A stretch of 45,000 bases of DNA from Planococcus koreensis (lineage in GTDB: Bacteria; Bacillota; Bacilli; Bacillales_A; Planococcaceae). Positions 1-7,045 of this stretch are shown here, piece after piece. Position 1 is the first letter of the stretch; the number at the start of each line of letters is the position of its first letter. The translations under genes were made by a program, and so were the position numbers. The stretch covers positions 1 through 45,000 of the forward strand of contig NZ_RQII01000061.1 of assembly GCF_004761975.1 (NCBI RefSeq), read 5' to 3'. The notes under the pieces are model-generated. The model did no database searches, was not told the DNA's origin, and was given only the letters and a program-made list of their open reading frames with translations.

Positions 1-576
1 ATCGTAACACCGGACAACATTACACAAGTCACGTCTGAAATGTACGCCAACGCGATGCTGACAGCGGGCATTGAAGATGCGACAGTGGAAGTGGCTGCAC
101 CGAAAGCGGTAACTGGCCATTCTGCGCTTGTCGGAATTTACAAAGCATATGAAGTGAACGGCGAACAATTGGATCCGGAACGGACCGATGTCGCCAATGA
201 CGAACTCGAAGTTGCAACAGAGCTTGCAGATAAAGGCGTCGAAGATGAAAAAGTCAGCGAATTGCTGACAGAAATCAAAAAGCAGATTGCGGAACAAAAT
301 CCCGCAACACGTGAAGAAGTGGAAGCGATTGTAGAAGAGCAATTGTCAAAACTGCAGATTGAATTGAGCCCGGAAGACCGCCAATTGCTGGTGGACCTGA
401 TGGACCGCATCCGCAAACTTGATATTGATTTTTCGCAATGGTCTACCCAGCTTGAAGATTTGAGCAAAACGATTGAAGACAAAATCGGCACGGTCGTCAA
501 TGACGATGGCTTTTGGCAAAGTGTAAAGGATTTCTTCAATAAATTGATCGACGGCATCCGCGGATTAGTAAGCTGA
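1..576 (+). CDS. DUF1002 family protein (YpuA-like), 5' truncated
   Basis: The reading frame is open from the first base of the window and ends at TGA 574-576, so only the C-terminal 191 codons are present and the start lies upstream. The visible part carries the DUF1002 signature of an alanine/threonine-rich stretch (TPDNITQVTSEMYANAML at the very start, then GHSALVGIYKAYE around residue 40), followed by a long charged helical region. B. subtilis YpuA and its relatives are exported proteins of unknown function. The signal peptide would be in the missing part. A terminator hairpin follows at once, so this gene ends its transcription unit. Family assignment is from recalled sequence character; no function can be given. 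Confidence 0.75.
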   Translation: MVTPDNITQVTSEMYANAMLTAGIEDATVEVAAPKAVTGHSALVGIYKAYEVNGEQLDPERTDVANDELEVATELADKGVEDEKVSELLTEIKKQIAEQNPATREEVEAIVEEQLSKLQIELSPEDRQLLVDLMDRIRKLDIDFSQWSTQLEDLSKTIEDKIGTVVNDDGFWQSVKDFFNKLIDGIRGLVS

Positions 577-587
577 TGATGAAAATA

Positions 588-636
588 AGGCAGTTCCCGA
601 ACTCTGTATAACAGAATTCCGGGGCTGCCTTTTTCC
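588..636 (+). terminator. Intrinsic terminator after the DUF1002 gene
   Basis: The arms AGGCAGTTCCCGAACTCTG and CAGAATTCCGGGGCTGCCT pair with a few G-U pairs around a short TATAA loop, followed by TTTTT. Confidence 0.8.
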
Positions 637-658
637 TATTCCTTCCAAGCTCGCTTTC

Positions 659-687
659 TTGCCAGTAGAAAAAGAATCTGCTATCAT
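659..687 (+). promoter_or_regulatory. Sigma-A promoter of the VOC dioxygenase gene
   Basis: TTGCCA (659-664) and TATCAT (682-687) are separated by exactly 17 nt. The start codon is 41 nt downstream of the -10 element and the operator-like palindrome lies between them. Confidence 0.6.
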
Positions 688-695
688 GAAATAAA

Positions 696-713
696 TATCT
701 CGAATTCAAGATA
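696..713 (+). promoter_or_regulatory. MhqR-type operator
   Basis: TATCTCGAATTCAAGATA is an 18-bp palindrome with one mismatched pair. It closely matches the inverted repeat I recall as the binding site of MhqR, the MarR-family repressor of quinone-detoxification genes in B. subtilis. It lies just downstream of the -10 box, where a bound repressor would block transcription, and ahead of a gene of the family MhqR controls. No mhqR gene is in this window. Confidence 0.65.
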
Positions 714-728
714 AAAGGAGTGTTTACA

Positions 729-1697
729 ATGAAATTGGAAGGCATCCACCACGTTTCCGCAATCACCGCCAATGCGGACAAAAATCACGATTTTTTTACG
801 CGGATCTTGGGCATGCGCCTTGTTAAGAAAAGCGTCAATCAGGATTCGACTTCTTCGTATCATTTATTCTATGCGGACGCGGTAGGGACGCCAGGCACGG
901 ATATGACTTATTTTGATATTCCGATGGCTGGCAGAACGTATCCAGGCGTTTCAAGCATCAGCAACACCTCTTTGCGCGTGAAAAGCGGCGAAGCACTTCG
1001 CTATTGGGCGCAGCGTTTCGATGAATTCGGCGTCCCTCATGCGGAAATAAGCGAAACCTTCGGACGCGGCACCTTGGTATTCCAAGACTTTGAAGGATCT
1101 CGGCTCATGCTGACAGTGGACGACGGAACGGGCATCCCTCATGGTATTCCATGGACCAAAGCGGGGATCCCGGAAGAATTTGCCATCGTTGGCTTGGGGC
1201 CGGTAACATTGACAGTCCGCAAAAGCGGAAAAACCGCAGAAGTACTGACAGAAATCCTCGGCTTTGAGCAAATTGGCTCTTATTCACCGAAAGTGGAAGG
1301 CATGCAAGATATTTTGGTGTTTTCAACAGGAAAAGGCGGACCCGCCGGCGAAATACATTTAGAGGAACGTACAGACCTGCCTCCTGAACGCCCTGGGAGA
1401 GGCAGTGTCCACCACGTCGCGTTCCGTGTCAAAACATACGAAGACTATAGCAAATGGAACGACTATCTGTTGTCAAAAGGCTTCATGACGTCAGGGGAAG
1501 TGGACCGTTATTACTTCAAAGCGCTTTACTTCCGCGAGCCGAACGGCATCCTTTTTGAATTGTCAACAGACGAACCGGGCTTCGCAACGGACGAGCCATT
1601 GGAAACATTGGGTGAGAAATTGGCGCTTCCGCCATTCCTTGAGCCAAAACGGGCACAGATCGAGGCTTCATTGCGGCCGCTGGAAATAAATCGATAA
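729..1697 (+). CDS. VOC family ring-cleaving dioxygenase (MhqA/MhqE/MhqO-like)
   Basis: This is a 322-residue protein with two vicinal-oxygen-chelate (glyoxalase/bleomycin resistance) modules. The first begins at the N-terminus (GIHHVSAIT, metal-ligand His) and the second at about residue 225 (GSVHHVAFRV), closing with the acidic ligand region GILFELSTDEPG. Length and layout match the Bacillus MhqA/MhqE/MhqO proteins, putative extradiol dioxygenases that protect against quinones and catechols. ATG 729 is chosen because AAGGAG (715-720) lies 8 nt upstream; an upstream GTG at 720 overlaps that site. The gene is preceded by a sigma-A promoter and an MhqR-like operator, so induction by quinone or thiol-reactive stress is inferred. 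The substrate cannot be told from sequence. Confidence 0.88.
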   Translation: MKLEGIHHVSAITANADKNHDFFTRILGMRLVKKSVNQDSTSSYHLFYADAVGTPGTDMTYFDIPMAGRTYPGVSSISNTSLRVKSGEALRYWAQRFDEFGVPHAEISETFGRGTLVFQDFEGSRLMLTVDDGTGIPHGIPWTKAGIPEEFAIVGLGPVTLTVRKSGKTAEVLTEILGFEQIGSYSPKVEGMQDILVFSTGKGGPAGEIHLEERTDLPPERPGRGSVHHVAFRVKTYEDYSKWNDYLLSKGFMTSGEVDRYYFKALYFREPNGILFELSTDEPGFATDEPLETLGEKLALPPFLEPKRAQIEASLRPLEINR

Positions 1698-1716
1698 ATG
1701 CAGGGGGGATGAAACA

Positions 1717-1998
1717 GTGGATTTTAAATTGAAGGAATTGGGCCAGGATGAATTTGCATTCCACCTGGAGGACGAAGGCAGAAATGTCGGCGAAATCACA
1801 TGGACGGAAATGTCGGACGTTATGGTCGTTGAATACACATTCGTTGAAGAAACGCTGCGCCACCATGGCTTGGCTAAGAAATTGCTGGACCGCGCTGCCC
1901 AATATGCACGCGAAAAAGGCTTCAAAATCGAGCCGGTCTGTTCTTATGCAGCCGTTGCTTTCGATCGTTACAAGGAATACGATGATGTGAAAATGTAA
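1717..1998 (+). CDS. Small GNAT-type N-acetyltransferase (YjdJ-like)
   Basis: A 93-residue single-domain protein of the compact GNAT_2 / YjdJ type. It shows the beta-bulge segment VVEYTFVEETLRHHGLAKKLL, which contains the acetyl-CoA pyrophosphate-binding motif (HHGLAKKLL), and the late CSYAAVAFDRY segment typical of this group. It starts at GTG 1717 behind a G-rich site AGGGGG (1702-1707), 19 nt after the dioxygenase stop, and is probably co-transcribed with that gene. Proteins of this size usually acetylate small molecules or unknown targets; no substrate is evident. A bidirectional terminator follows. Confidence 0.82.
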   Translation: MDFKLKELGQDEFAFHLEDEGRNVGEITWTEMSDVMVVEYTFVEETLRHHGLAKKLLDRAAQYAREKGFKIEPVCSYAAVAFDRYKEYDDVKM

Positions 1999-2004
1999 GC
2001 ACGC

Positions 2005-2045
2005 AAAAAGCAATCCTCTAATCTAATTTAGCGGATTGCTTTTCT
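2005..2045. terminator. Bidirectional terminator between convergent units
   Basis: AAAGCAATCC (2007-2016) pairs with GGATTGCTTT (2033-2042). There are T tracts on both strands (TTTTC on +, TTTTTGC on -), so it can end both the GNAT unit and the small-gene unit arriving from the right. Confidence 0.75.
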
Positions 2046-2070
2046 ATGTTTCCCGTATGTAATTAATCAT
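2044..2070 (-). CDS. Possible 8-codon micro-ORF downstream of the small membrane gene
   Basis: After the stop of the 32-codon gene the same strand shows a full ribosome binding site GGAGGT (plus-strand 2076-2081), a 5-nt spacer, ATG at 2070, eight sense codons (MINYIRET) and TAG, directly abutting the terminator stem. The unusually good Shine-Dalgarno is the only support. It may be a real micro-peptide, a remnant of a deleted gene, or a ribosome-loading site that protects or destabilises the mRNA. Nothing is recognised in the peptide. Confidence 0.25.
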   Translation of the reverse strand: MINYIRET

Positions 2071-2084
2071 CTTCAACCTCCGAA

Positions 2085-2183
2085 TTATAATGCCGTCATA
2101 AAGAAGACGATTGCTGTTAAGATTGAAGCTCCACCTATACCATACATAAAATCAGCTTGGTTAAAAATTAACTTTTTTTCCAT
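2085..2183 (-). CDS. 32-residue single-pass membrane peptide, candidate sigma-B target
   Basis: A short hydrophilic N-terminus (MEKKLIFNQADF) is followed by one hydrophobic segment (about residues 13-32, MYGIGGASILTAIVFFMTAL), enough for a single transmembrane helix ending at the C-terminus. ATG 2183 has the site GAAAGGTG at 2193-2200 with a 9-nt spacer; an in-frame ATG at 2192 is too close to it. A textbook sigma-B promoter (2221-2245) lies about 20-30 nt upstream of the ribosome site and a bidirectional terminator lies downstream, so promoter, RBS, ORF and terminator form one complete small unit. I do not recognise a family. Stress-induced membrane function is inference from the promoter only. 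Confidence 0.65.
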   Translation of the reverse strand: MEKKLIFNQADFMYGIGGASILTAIVFFMTAL

Positions 2184-2220
2184 TTTATTCATCACCTTTC
2201 AAATGTTTGATATTAATAAA

Positions 2221-2245
2221 ATACCCGGACTTCAAATTTTTAAAC
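2221..2245 (-). promoter_or_regulatory. Sigma-B-type promoter of the 32-codon gene
   Basis: Read on the minus strand: GTTTAA (2240-2245), 13 nt, GGGTAT (2221-2226). This is a complete match to the recalled B. subtilis sigma-B consensus GTTTAA-N12-14-GGGWAT. Its -35 box lies back-to-back with that of the plus-strand sigma-B promoter, 2 bp apart. A sigma-A reading (TTGAAG, 17 nt, TATCAA) overlaps it and could add basal expression. Confidence 0.75.
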
Positions 2246-2247
2246 AG

Positions 2248-2272
2248 GTTTTATTAATTTTATTAAGGGAAC
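2248..2272 (+). promoter_or_regulatory. Sigma-B-type promoter of the DUF4064 gene
   Basis: GTTTTA (2248-2253), 13 nt, GGGAAC (2267-2272): one mismatch in each hexamer against GTTTAA / GGGWAT. It drives transcription toward the gene starting at 2324. Confidence 0.6.
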
Positions 2273-2323
2273 TAGTTAAGTGAACTGTTAAACTCCTTTT
2301 CTATCTATATTAAGGAGAAATTT

Positions 2324-3049
2324 ATGAAAGAGGTGGACCATATGAATGGAAAGCAGGACGTCAGCCGGTCTGGCGAAAAAGTACTTGGCGTTATCGGCAT
2401 TGTGTTTAACCTTTTAGCAATCGCACTTATCATTTTCTCGATTTTCAGTCTGGGGAATGTCGAGAACGACCCGGAATTCCGCCAATTCCTTGAAGAACAA
2501 ATCATGTCAGATCCGACCATGACCGATGTTGGGGATGTCCAGGGGCTGGTAGATGGGTTATTGACAAGCTTCGATGTAATTATGTGGGTGATTGTCGGGC
2601 TTTTGGCAATTAGTACAGTTTTTGCATTGTTGGCAATCGGCAGGCTCGGCAGAAATGCCAATCCGAATATGGCAGGGGTCTTCTTTATCGTTGCTGGATT
2701 GTTTGCAGGGATCATGTCGCTGACTTCGATCTTGTTCTACATTGCCGCTATCATGTGCTTTGTACGTAAAGCGCGCAATGGCAACGGAAAAGATTTGCAG
2801 GACAACAGCAATCAGTATCGGGAAAACGATCGTTTGCGTGACCAGGATTCGCTCCGCCATGATGAGCAGCGCATCCGTGAAGAAAGGCTGCGTGAAGAAG
2901 AACAGCAGCGCCTTATGGAAGAAAAGTCTCGCCAATCGCAACCAGGAACAACTGGAGACGATTTTGTTGAGCGCGAAGATTTGAAACGCCGCGCGGATGA
3001 GCGCCTGAGCAAAGGAAATAACGACGATACACCGTATCGACCGCTATAA
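2324..3049 (+). CDS. DUF4064 domain membrane protein with charged C-terminal tail
   Basis: A 241-residue protein with an early hydrophobic segment (GVIGIVFNLLAIALIIFSIFS), an extracytoplasmic acidic loop, then two or three close membrane segments (about residues 85-150) in the arrangement of DUF4064 proteins. A long Arg/Glu/Gln-rich cytoplasmic tail follows from about residue 150 and is probably a charged helix. Two starts are each backed by a ribosome site: ATG 2324 behind AAGGAG (2312-2317), and ATG 2342 behind GAGGTGG (2330-2336). The first is listed; the second would remove six residues and is equally credible. A sigma-B-type promoter lies upstream and a bidirectional terminator downstream. 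Function unknown; envelope-stress expression is inferred. Confidence 0.8.
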   Translation: MKEVDHMNGKQDVSRSGEKVLGVIGIVFNLLAIALIIFSIFSLGNVENDPEFRQFLEEQIMSDPTMTDVGDVQGLVDGLLTSFDVIMWVIVGLLAISTVFALLAIGRLGRNANPNMAGVFFIVAGLFAGIMSLTSILFYIAAIMCFVRKARNGNGKDLQDNSNQYRENDRLRDQDSLRHDEQRIREERLREEEQQRLMEEKSRQSQPGTTGDDFVEREDLKRRADERLSKGNNDDTPYRPL

Positions 3050-3082
3050 CAATTGCTTCTAAAATCAGCCTCAAACGCAAAT

Positions 3083-3116
3083 AAAGGTGCAACGGAATTT
3101 TCCGTTGCACCTTTTG
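3083..3116. terminator. Bidirectional terminator between convergent genes
   Basis: AAAGGTGCAACGGA and TCCGTTGCACCTTT form a perfect 14-bp stem with a 4-nt loop, flanked by an A tract and a T tract. Confidence 0.88.
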
Positions 3117-3130
3117 CTGTTTCCCGTCTG

Positions 3131-3628
3131 TTAAAGGGCGGGCGTCTTCACTTTTAAATCGTAAACGTATTTCGCGGTCTTGAGTGGGTGGCCTTCGAAC
3201 AATTCTTCGAATTCTTCCACAAACTCAAATCCATTGGCTGCATAAAAGTTTCTGGCTTTTTCGTTCTCACTTCCTACATATACAGAGAGTTCAGAGCCGT
3301 CGAACAAATGGGACAGCCCACTGTCGAGCAACTTCTTGCCGAAACCGTTGCGTTGGTATTCGGGTTTCAAGTAAAGGGCGATCAATTCTGCATCGCCATC
3401 CTGATCGAGTTTTGTAAAGTTGGCAAAGCCGATCGCCTCATCTTCGTGTATCGCTACAAGGACAATCGTCTTTTTCAATCGCATCTCCATCATCGGAGTG
3501 GAATAGGATTTATCTAAAAAACTTTTTTGGGCCGGGGAGGGGATGATGCCTTCGTATGTGTCGTTCCAGCTGGCATAAGCGATTTCCTGGACAGAAGCAA
3601 TATCTTCAATCGTACCTGTGCGAATCAT
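3131..3628 (-). CDS. GNAT family N-acetyltransferase
   Basis: A 165-residue GNAT protein. The N-terminus MIRTGTIEDIASVQEIA is the usual beta1-alpha1 opening. The acetyl-CoA-binding motif A is at about residues 84-101 (IALYLKPEYQRNGFGKKLL, R/Q-x-x-G-x-G/A type), and motif B includes NEKARNFYAANGFEF. Start ATG 3628 follows GAGGTGAT. It is monocistronic and convergent with the DUF4064 gene. The acceptor substrate (small amine, antibiotic or protein) cannot be inferred. It is one of three unrelated GNAT genes within 2.5 kb. Confidence 0.85.
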   Translation of the reverse strand: MIRTGTIEDIASVQEIAYASWNDTYEGIIPSPAQKSFLDKSYSTPMMEMRLKKTIVLVAIHEDEAIGFANFTKLDQDGDAELIALYLKPEYQRNGFGKKLLDSGLSHLFDGSELSVYVGSENEKARNFYAANGFEFVEEFEELFEGHPLKTAKYVYDLKVKTPAL

Positions 3629-3723
3629 GTGATCACCTCAAAAATTCTTTTCGTAATCATATCAAAATTAGCGCTGAATAGCCACCATTGTGGAATAATA
3701 GAAGGAAAGGGAGGCGAGGAGTT

Positions 3724-4176
3724 TTGGACTGGAATACCTATCATTTTGATGAACTGACAGCAAGGAAACTCTATGAATTCTTAAAGTTGCGGGTCGATGT
3801 GTTCATTGTTGAACAAGATTGTCCATACCCTGAGTTGGATAATCTGGATCAAGAATCGATCCATATGGCATATACAGAAAACGGCCGCACTTTGGCATAT
3901 GCCCGGCTTGTGCCAGGGGGAGTGAAATATGGCTTGCCGTCAATTGGACGAGTTATTGTCCACCCGGATGCCAGAAGCAGGGGACTTGCAAAACAATTGC
4001 TTGAAAAATCGATTGATTATATTTTGAAGGAATGGAAAGCCGATGAAATCCAGCTTCAAGGGCAGGTTTACTTGAAAGGCTTCTATGAATCATTCGGTTT
4101 TGTGCCGATTTCGGAGGAATACGATGAAGACGGCATTCCCCATGTAGATATGAAATTAACCAAAAATAAAATGTAA
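3724..4176 (+). CDS. GNAT N-acetyltransferase, ElaA-like
   Basis: A 150-residue protein of the ElaA-type GNAT group, with FLKLRVDVFIVEQDCPYPELD near residue 20 (the R-x-x-V-F-V-V-E-Q-x-C-x-Y block that marks this group), motif A at about residues 76-94 (RVIVHPDARSRGLAKQLL), and a C-terminal GFYESFGFVPISEEYDEDGIPH block. The start is taken as TTG 3724 behind AAGGGAGG (3707-3713). An earlier in-frame TTG at 3688 lacks a ribosome site. Substrate unknown. It reads away from the preceding minus-strand GNAT gene. Confidence 0.82.
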   Translation: MDWNTYHFDELTARKLYEFLKLRVDVFIVEQDCPYPELDNLDQESIHMAYTENGRTLAYARLVPGGVKYGLPSIGRVIVHPDARSRGLAKQLLEKSIDYILKEWKADEIQLQGQVYLKGFYESFGFVPISEEYDEDGIPHVDMKLTKNKM

Positions 4177-4262
4177 CACTCTCATTGGCTGGCAAAAGAC
4201 TATTTTTCTGGTAAAAGGGTATACAAACTAAATAACGGTTAAATTAAAAAGGAGTGAAGCAC

Positions 4263-4649
4263 ATGGCGAACAAAAGAGGCAGTGGAAGAGGCTTATTGTG
4301 GGCAGGATTAGCTGCTGGAGCTTATGCGTATTTCAAAAAACCGGAAAATCGGCAAAAAGCCACAGAGGCTTTTAATAATGCAAAGACGAAGGTGAATTCG
4401 TATATGGAATCTCAAAACTTGGAAAACACTGATGGAAAACAAGCAGAAGCCAAAAAAGATTCAACGGAGCTGCGTGAAAACAAGATGGTCAGCGAAGGCG
4501 GATTGAGTGGCGCGCAGTATTATAACGACAAAAAACGAGACGAAAAAGACGAGGACTTCAAGTTGTCATCAAATGATTTCAGCGAAGAGAAATCCGAGAA
4601 TACAGAAACAATAGCACCTGAAAACAGATTGAATACGGACAATTTGTAA
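4263..4649 (+). CDS. YtxH-like general stress/envelope small protein
   Basis: A 128-residue protein: a short basic start (MANKRGSGRG), one weak membrane or amphipathic segment (LLWAGLAAGAYAYF, residues 11-24), then a long Lys/Glu/Asn/Ser-rich hydrophilic tail with no globular signature. The N-terminal arrangement resembles YtxH-type proteins, many of which are stress-induced in Bacillales. ATG 4263 has GGAG at 4251-4254; an upstream GTG at 4254 overlaps that site. GGGTAT at 4217-4222 could be a sigma-B -10 element but lacks a good -35. A terminator follows directly. Family call is tentative. Confidence 0.65.
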   Translation: MANKRGSGRGLLWAGLAAGAYAYFKKPENRQKATEAFNNAKTKVNSYMESQNLENTDGKQAEAKKDSTELRENKMVSEGGLSGAQYYNDKKRDEKDEDFKLSSNDFSEEKSENTETIAPENRLNTDNL

Positions 4650-4653
4650 AAGG

Positions 4654-4682
4654 AAGGATGGTTTTCGAACCATCCTTTTTTT
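4654..4682 (+). terminator. Intrinsic terminator after the YtxH-like gene
   Basis: AAGGATGGTT and AACCATCCTT form a 10-bp stem with a TTCG loop, followed by an uninterrupted T run. Confidence 0.88.
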
Positions 4683-4710
4683 ATGCAATAAAATTCTGCG
4701 GAGGCTTTAT

Positions 4711-5847
4711 TCACCTTTTGCTCAACAAAGCGTTTGCCAATGCGGCGCCTATCAGTAAAGTGCCGCTCAGCATAAAGCCTTCGTCTGCGTTCAGTTCAAG
4801 AATTCCTGTAAAACTGGAACCCCCGACCACGCCGAGTGAAAAGAAAGCATAAAACAGGCCATAGGCTTTGCCGCGTGACGACAGTTCAGTGGAATCGATA
4901 AGCAGCGAGTTGATGGATGGAAACAATAATGCAAAGCCGATTCCGTATGCGCACATAATGGCATAAAGCAAAGGGGCAGTTTCAGCCGCGCTGAGCAGGA
5001 ACAACGACAGCCCCATGAAACTAAATCCTGCAATCAGCGTATAGAGAGGCTTCGCCTTATCGAAGATCCGGTTTACAGGCAGCAGGAATACAAGGATCGC
5101 TGCCACGCCAAAGACGCTGAGGAGCAAGCCGCTCAGTTCAGGCGGAAGGCCGAGCCCGGCTATTTTCAACGGCAGCATATAAGCAAGCACGCCTTGAGAG
5201 AACATCAGGAAAAAGGCGCCGGCAAAAGATTGCAGCAAACCGCGGTTGCGTATGATGCGGGAGAAAGGAAGCGGCTGTTCAGCAACAGCCTCTTTTTTTG
5301 CGATTTTGCGGTTTAGTACAAAGAACGCGCAGATCGCCAGCGCCAGCAGCAGCACACCGGTCGTTGCCATCGTTTCCGCAACGCTCGTGCGGCTGGCTAG
5401 AATCGCGCCGTACGCGGGCCCGATGATAGCGGCAAGGCCGACGAAAGCGCCTGACACCGCCGCACCTTTGCCGCGCTTAGTGGATGCGGTCTTGTTCGCC
5501 AAGTAAGTGAAGGCGGCAGGGACGGTCAGCCCGGCGGCAAGTCCGTGCACAAAACGGACCGCAAGCAAGCTATAAGGGCCGTCAGCAAAGCTGTAGGAAA
5601 AAAGAACGGCGCCAGTTGTGGCCAACCCCGCTACGAGAATGGCGAAAGGCCCTTTGCGGTCCGAGAAGATGCCTGACGCGATATTGCCGATGATATTCGA
5701 GAGTGAATACATTCCAACGGCAAGGCCGGCCAGGAAAGGCGTGGCTCCTAGAGAGACAGCCAGCGGACTCATGATAGGCAACTGTGCGAAAAGATCAAAA
5801 AAGGCAAAGAAGATGATGATATAAATAAAGAATCGCACCGGTTTCAC
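4711..5847 (-). CDS. MFS transporter (DHA1-type, unknown substrate)
   Basis: A 378-residue integral membrane protein with about 11-12 hydrophobic helices. Motif A lies between helices 2 and 3 (NIASGIFSDRKGPF, about residues 54-67) and there is a proline/glycine-rich fifth helix (GAFVGLAAIIGPAYG), consistent with drug:H+ antiporter-like permeases. The listed GTG 5847 start has a poor ribosome site and an in-frame GTG three codons later is possible. It is monocistronic, convergent with the YtxH-like gene and divergent from the lipid kinase gene. Substrate not predictable. Confidence 0.83.
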   Translation of the reverse strand: MKPVRFFIYIIIFFAFFDLFAQLPIMSPLAVSLGATPFLAGLAVGMYSLSNIIGNIASGIFSDRKGPFAILVAGLATTGAVLFSYSFADGPYSLLAVRFVHGLAAGLTVPAAFTYLANKTASTKRGKGAAVSGAFVGLAAIIGPAYGAILASRTSVAETMATTGVLLLALAICAFFVLNRKIAKKEAVAEQPLPFSRIIRNRGLLQSFAGAFFLMFSQGVLAYMLPLKIAGLGLPPELSGLLLSVFGVAAILVFLLPVNRIFDKAKPLYTLIAGFSFMGLSLFLLSAAETAPLLYAIMCAYGIGFALLFPSINSLLIDSTELSSRGKAYGLFYAFFSLGVVGGSSFTGILELNADEGFMLSGTLLIGAALANALLSKR

Positions 5848-6021
5848 TCGCTTTCACAAAATCAAAGGCTGCAGAATGACGTTGTTGATTTTAGGCTAGG
5901 AAATGCATTTTCACATCCCGGCAGACGCGGCCGTGGAAAAATAAAAAAGCATAGGGATTAACAATGCTTATGACTAGGGTAAAGAAAGTTATATTCACAT
6001 TATAGCACCGGAGGTTAGTAT

Positions 6022-6915
6022 ATGAAAAAAGCGATGTTTATATTGAATCCTTCTTCTGGCAAGGAGAAGGCGAAAGATTATGCGGAACAAGTGGAACGTA
6101 CGCTTGAAGAGATGGGATACAGCGTGGACACCAGAGAAACTCAAAAAGCGAAAGATGCAACAGAGTTCGCTGCAGAGGCCTGCGAAAAAGAGTATGATTT
6201 CGTCGTTGCAATGGGAGGCGATGGCACGATCAACGAAGCGGTGTCTGGCTTGGCTGAGCAGGAGCATCATCCGTTGTTCTCATTGATTCCTCTGGGGACG
6301 GTGAACGATTTTGCACGTGCGCTCAATATCTCACTCGATCCAGCAGAAGCGATCGAGGCATTGAAGACCGGTTCTGAAAAATGGGTCGACATCGCAAAAG
6401 TCGGCGACCATTTCTTCATGAACATCCTTGCACTTGGGCAGGTTGCTGAATCGACTTACGAAGTTACTCCGGAACAGAAAACGAAACTCGGAGCTTTTGC
6501 TTATTTCATCGAGGGCCTTAAAGCCATCACCCAAGATACGGAGCAATATTTCGAAATTGAATACGATGATGGGAAATTTGAAGGTGAAGCAAAGCTTGTA
6601 CTGGTCGCTTTGACGAACTCGGTGGGTGGATTTGAGAAGTTGGCGCCTGAAGCTTTGACCGACGATGGCCTGCTGCATCTCTACATCATCAAAAATGCTG
6701 CGTTGCCTGCATTCATCCGCATTGCGGGCAATATGCTGGTTGGGAAACTGGACAATGATCCGGCAGTAGAAGTTATCAAAACAACAAAAGTTTCAATCAG
6801 GACAAATGAACCATTATATTGTAATATAGATGGGGATGAAGGCTGTGCTACGCCTTTTGTCATCGAAGTGCTGCCGCGACATATCCGTGCTTTAGTGCCA
6901 CCTGATAAAGACTGA
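6022..6915 (+). CDS. Diacylglycerol/lipid kinase family protein (YegS/DgkB fold, YtlR-like)
   Basis: A 297-residue protein of the DAGK catalytic family. It opens with FILNPSSGKEKA (the NP-x-S-G-x motif), then AMGGDGTINEAVSGL at about residues 64-78 (the GGDGT nucleotide-binding motif) and PLGTVNDFARAL (the conserved GTxNDFAR motif), and ends with a C-terminal CNIDGD segment. These soluble enzymes phosphorylate diacylglycerol or related lipids from ATP at the membrane face. Start ATG 6022 is behind GGAGGT. Both DgkB (an essential DAG kinase of Gram-positives) and YtlR-type paralogues fit; I cannot decide between them. A strong terminator follows. Confidence 0.88.
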   Translation: MKKAMFILNPSSGKEKAKDYAEQVERTLEEMGYSVDTRETQKAKDATEFAAEACEKEYDFVVAMGGDGTINEAVSGLAEQEHHPLFSLIPLGTVNDFARALNISLDPAEAIEALKTGSEKWVDIAKVGDHFFMNILALGQVAESTYEVTPEQKTKLGAFAYFIEGLKAITQDTEQYFEIEYDDGKFEGEAKLVLVALTNSVGGFEKLAPEALTDDGLLHLYIIKNAALPAFIRIAGNMLVGKLDNDPAVEVIKTTKVSIRTNEPLYCNIDGDEGCATPFVIEVLPRHIRALVPPDKD

Positions 6916-6930
6916 TAAAATTATATTATG

Positions 6931-6967
6931 AAAAGGCCAGCCCTTTGTAATAAAGGGCTGGCCTTTT
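6931..6967 (+). terminator. Strong intrinsic terminator after the lipid kinase gene
   Basis: AAAAGGCCAGCCCTTT and AAAGGGCTGGCCTTTT form a perfect 16-bp stem with a 5-nt loop. Confidence 0.92.
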
Positions 6968-7016
6968 AAATTCATATTACAATTATTTGAAATAAAAGTA
7001 TTAATTAGAGCTTTTT

Positions 7017-7045
7017 TTGAATTATGCTATTATTAAAAGTATATC
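7017..7045 (+). promoter_or_regulatory. Candidate sigma-A promoter of the AraC-type gene
   Basis: TTGAAT (7017-7022), 17 nt, TATATC (7040-7045), leaving a leader of roughly 160 nt before ATG 7212. A second TTGACT at about 7147 has no convincing -10. Confidence 0.45.

Noticed and set aside
4200..4222. Possible sigma-B promoter before the YtxH-like gene (perfect GGGTAT at 4217-4222)
   Set aside because: The -35 region 12-14 nt upstream reads AGACTATT, with at most three matches to GTTTAA, so it was not listed as a promoter although the product type would fit.
5940..5976. AAGCAT/ATGCTT hairpin followed by a T tract on the minus strand
   Set aside because: Only a 6-bp stem, and no minus-strand gene lies upstream that would end here.
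5973..5991. GGGTAA at about 5979 upstream of the lipid kinase as a sigma-B -10
   Set aside because: The best -35 (GATTAA) is 15 nt away and imperfect; spacing is outside the 12-14 nt range.
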